From assembly GCA_022824605.1 (NCBI GenBank), contig JAJDZO010000379.1:1-5766 (forward strand): 5,766 nt of DNA, read 5' to 3'. Position 1 is the stretch's first letter, and each line of letters begins with the position of its first letter. Below the pieces are notes generated by a model. It was given only the letters and a program-made list of their open reading frames with translations, was not told the origin of the DNA and did no database searches. A program made the translations under genes and the position numbers. The DNA comes from Acidimicrobiia bacterium (GTDB lineage Bacteria; Actinomycetota; Acidimicrobiia; Acidimicrobiales; Aldehydirespiratoraceae). Below are positions 5,422 through 5,766 of the stretch, in pieces.

Positions 5422-5450
5422 AGTCTATAAAATGCATGCGCAACTGTCTA
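5422..5450 (-). promoter_or_regulatory. Promoter of the toxin-antitoxin operon
   Basis: On the minus strand TAGACA (5450-5445) and TAGACT (5427-5422) are separated by 17 bp. The first is a 5/6 match to TTGACA, and the second fits the actinobacterial TAnnnT -10 pattern. Only seven bases lie between the -10 box and the ATG, so transcription should start at or next to the start codon. The spacer holds overlapping palindromes (ATGCAT 5432-5437, GCATGC 5434-5439, TGCGCA 5437-5442), a plausible operator for the antitoxin. Confidence 0.5.
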
Positions 5451-5508
5451 CATCCGAAGGATGCTCCAACACCTTCCAGGGGATTAGAGTCGCGGGCCAG
5501 GAGTACCG

Positions 5509-5517
5509 AAGGGGAGG
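5509..5517 (+). promoter_or_regulatory. Strong Shine-Dalgarno site of the DUF4242 gene
   Basis: AAGGGGAGG ends three bases before ATG at 5521 and fixes that start. Upstream, TAGAGT (5485-5490) could be a -10 box, but no convincing -35 box is found at 16-18 bp, so the promoter is left undefined. Confidence 0.65.
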
Positions 5518-5520
5518 ACT

Positions 5521-5766
5521 ATGCGGCGCTTTGTAATCGAACGGGACATCCCTGACATCGGCTCGGCCGAGCGCGAGCAGCTGCGGGCCGCGGCCGGGCA
5601 GTCCAACTCGGTCCTGAAGGCGATGCAGTCCGAGGGCAAGTCAATCCAGTGGGACCACAGCTACGTCGCCGGCGACAAGACGTTCTGCATCTATGTATGC
5701 GACAGCCCCGAGCTGATCGACGAGCACGCCGAGCGAAGCGGCTTCCCGGCGACAGTGGTGACCGAG
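5521..5766 (+). CDS. DUF4242 / SCO4226-like protein, 3' end beyond the window
   Basis: The frame is open from ATG 5521 to the window edge, 82 codons, with no stop. The translation starts MRRFVIERDIP and continues with SVLKAM (residues 35-40), IQWDHSYVAGDKTFCIYVCD (50-69) and ELIDEHAERSGFPAT (72-86 region). This is the pattern of DUF4242 proteins: an opening strand RFVIERDIP, then IQWxxSYV, a YCxY-like strand, and a final helix with EHAxxxGFPA. Streptomyces coelicolor SCO4226 of this family is described as a nickel-binding protein with a small ferredoxin-like fold; the His in HSYV and in EHA are candidate ligand positions. The family is usually about 80-95 aa, so only a few residues should be missing. 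It reads away from the TA operon, sharing a 106-bp intergenic region with it. The function is not otherwise known. Confidence 0.85.
   Translation, partial: MRRFVIERDIPDIGSAEREQLRAAAGQSNSVLKAMQSEGKSIQWDHSYVAGDKTFCIYVCDSPELIDEHAERSGFPATVVTE

Noticed and set aside
1..5766. CRISPR array, insertion sequence or phage genes
   Set aside because: No regularly spaced direct repeats, transposase or integrase motifs, or terminal inverted repeats were seen on either strand.

Overview
The window is GC-rich with dense genes, frequent GTG/TTG starts and strong Shine-Dalgarno sites. It carries an FDOR/PPOX-type flavin or F420 enzyme and a DUF4242 (SCO4226-like) protein. Together these suggest a high-GC actinobacterium, possibly an environmental, Acidimicrobiia-like lineage. 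That placement is inference from style and gene families; no phylogenetic marker is complete here.

Layout, left to right: (1) the 3' part of a tRNA-Leu(GAG), cut by the window edge, followed by a clear hairpin terminator. (2) An orphan LolD/MacB-type ABC ATPase, with no permease visible and an Arg where the H-loop His should be. (3) A full-length histidinol-dehydrogenase-family enzyme with all metal and catalytic residues. It lies outside any his operon and has features of the HpsN-like, probably catabolic, paralogues. (4) After a candidate promoter with a dyad over its -35 box, a PPOX/FDOR split-barrel protein. (5) A roughly 410-bp stretch with no intact gene but two apparent relics: the C-terminal end of a LacI-type regulator, continuing in frame past the PPOX stop codon, and the C-terminal half of a rhodanese domain with its catalytic Cys replaced by Arg. 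(6) A small cupin gene whose stop overlaps the start of a phytanoyl-CoA-dioxygenase-family (PhyH) Fe(II)/2-oxoglutarate oxygenase gene. (7) On the minus strand, a MazEF-type toxin-antitoxin pair: RHH-like antitoxin first, MazF/PemK toxin second, reading frames overlapping by 14 nt. (8) On the plus strand, divergent from the TA pair, the start of a DUF4242 gene that runs off the window.

The plus-strand genes from the HisD paralogue to the PhyH oxygenase (NAD alcohol dehydrogenase, flavin/F420 oxidoreductase, cupin, 2OG oxygenase) look like enzymes for oxidising a small organic substrate. A LacI relic among them fits a former catabolic locus. The substrate cannot be read from the sequence. The cupin-PhyH pair is the only unit with clear translational coupling. 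I see no CRISPR array, transposase, integrase or phage gene. The most noteworthy points are the gene-relic gap, the degenerate orphan ATPase, the coupled cupin-PhyH pair, and the apparently leaderless TA operon.
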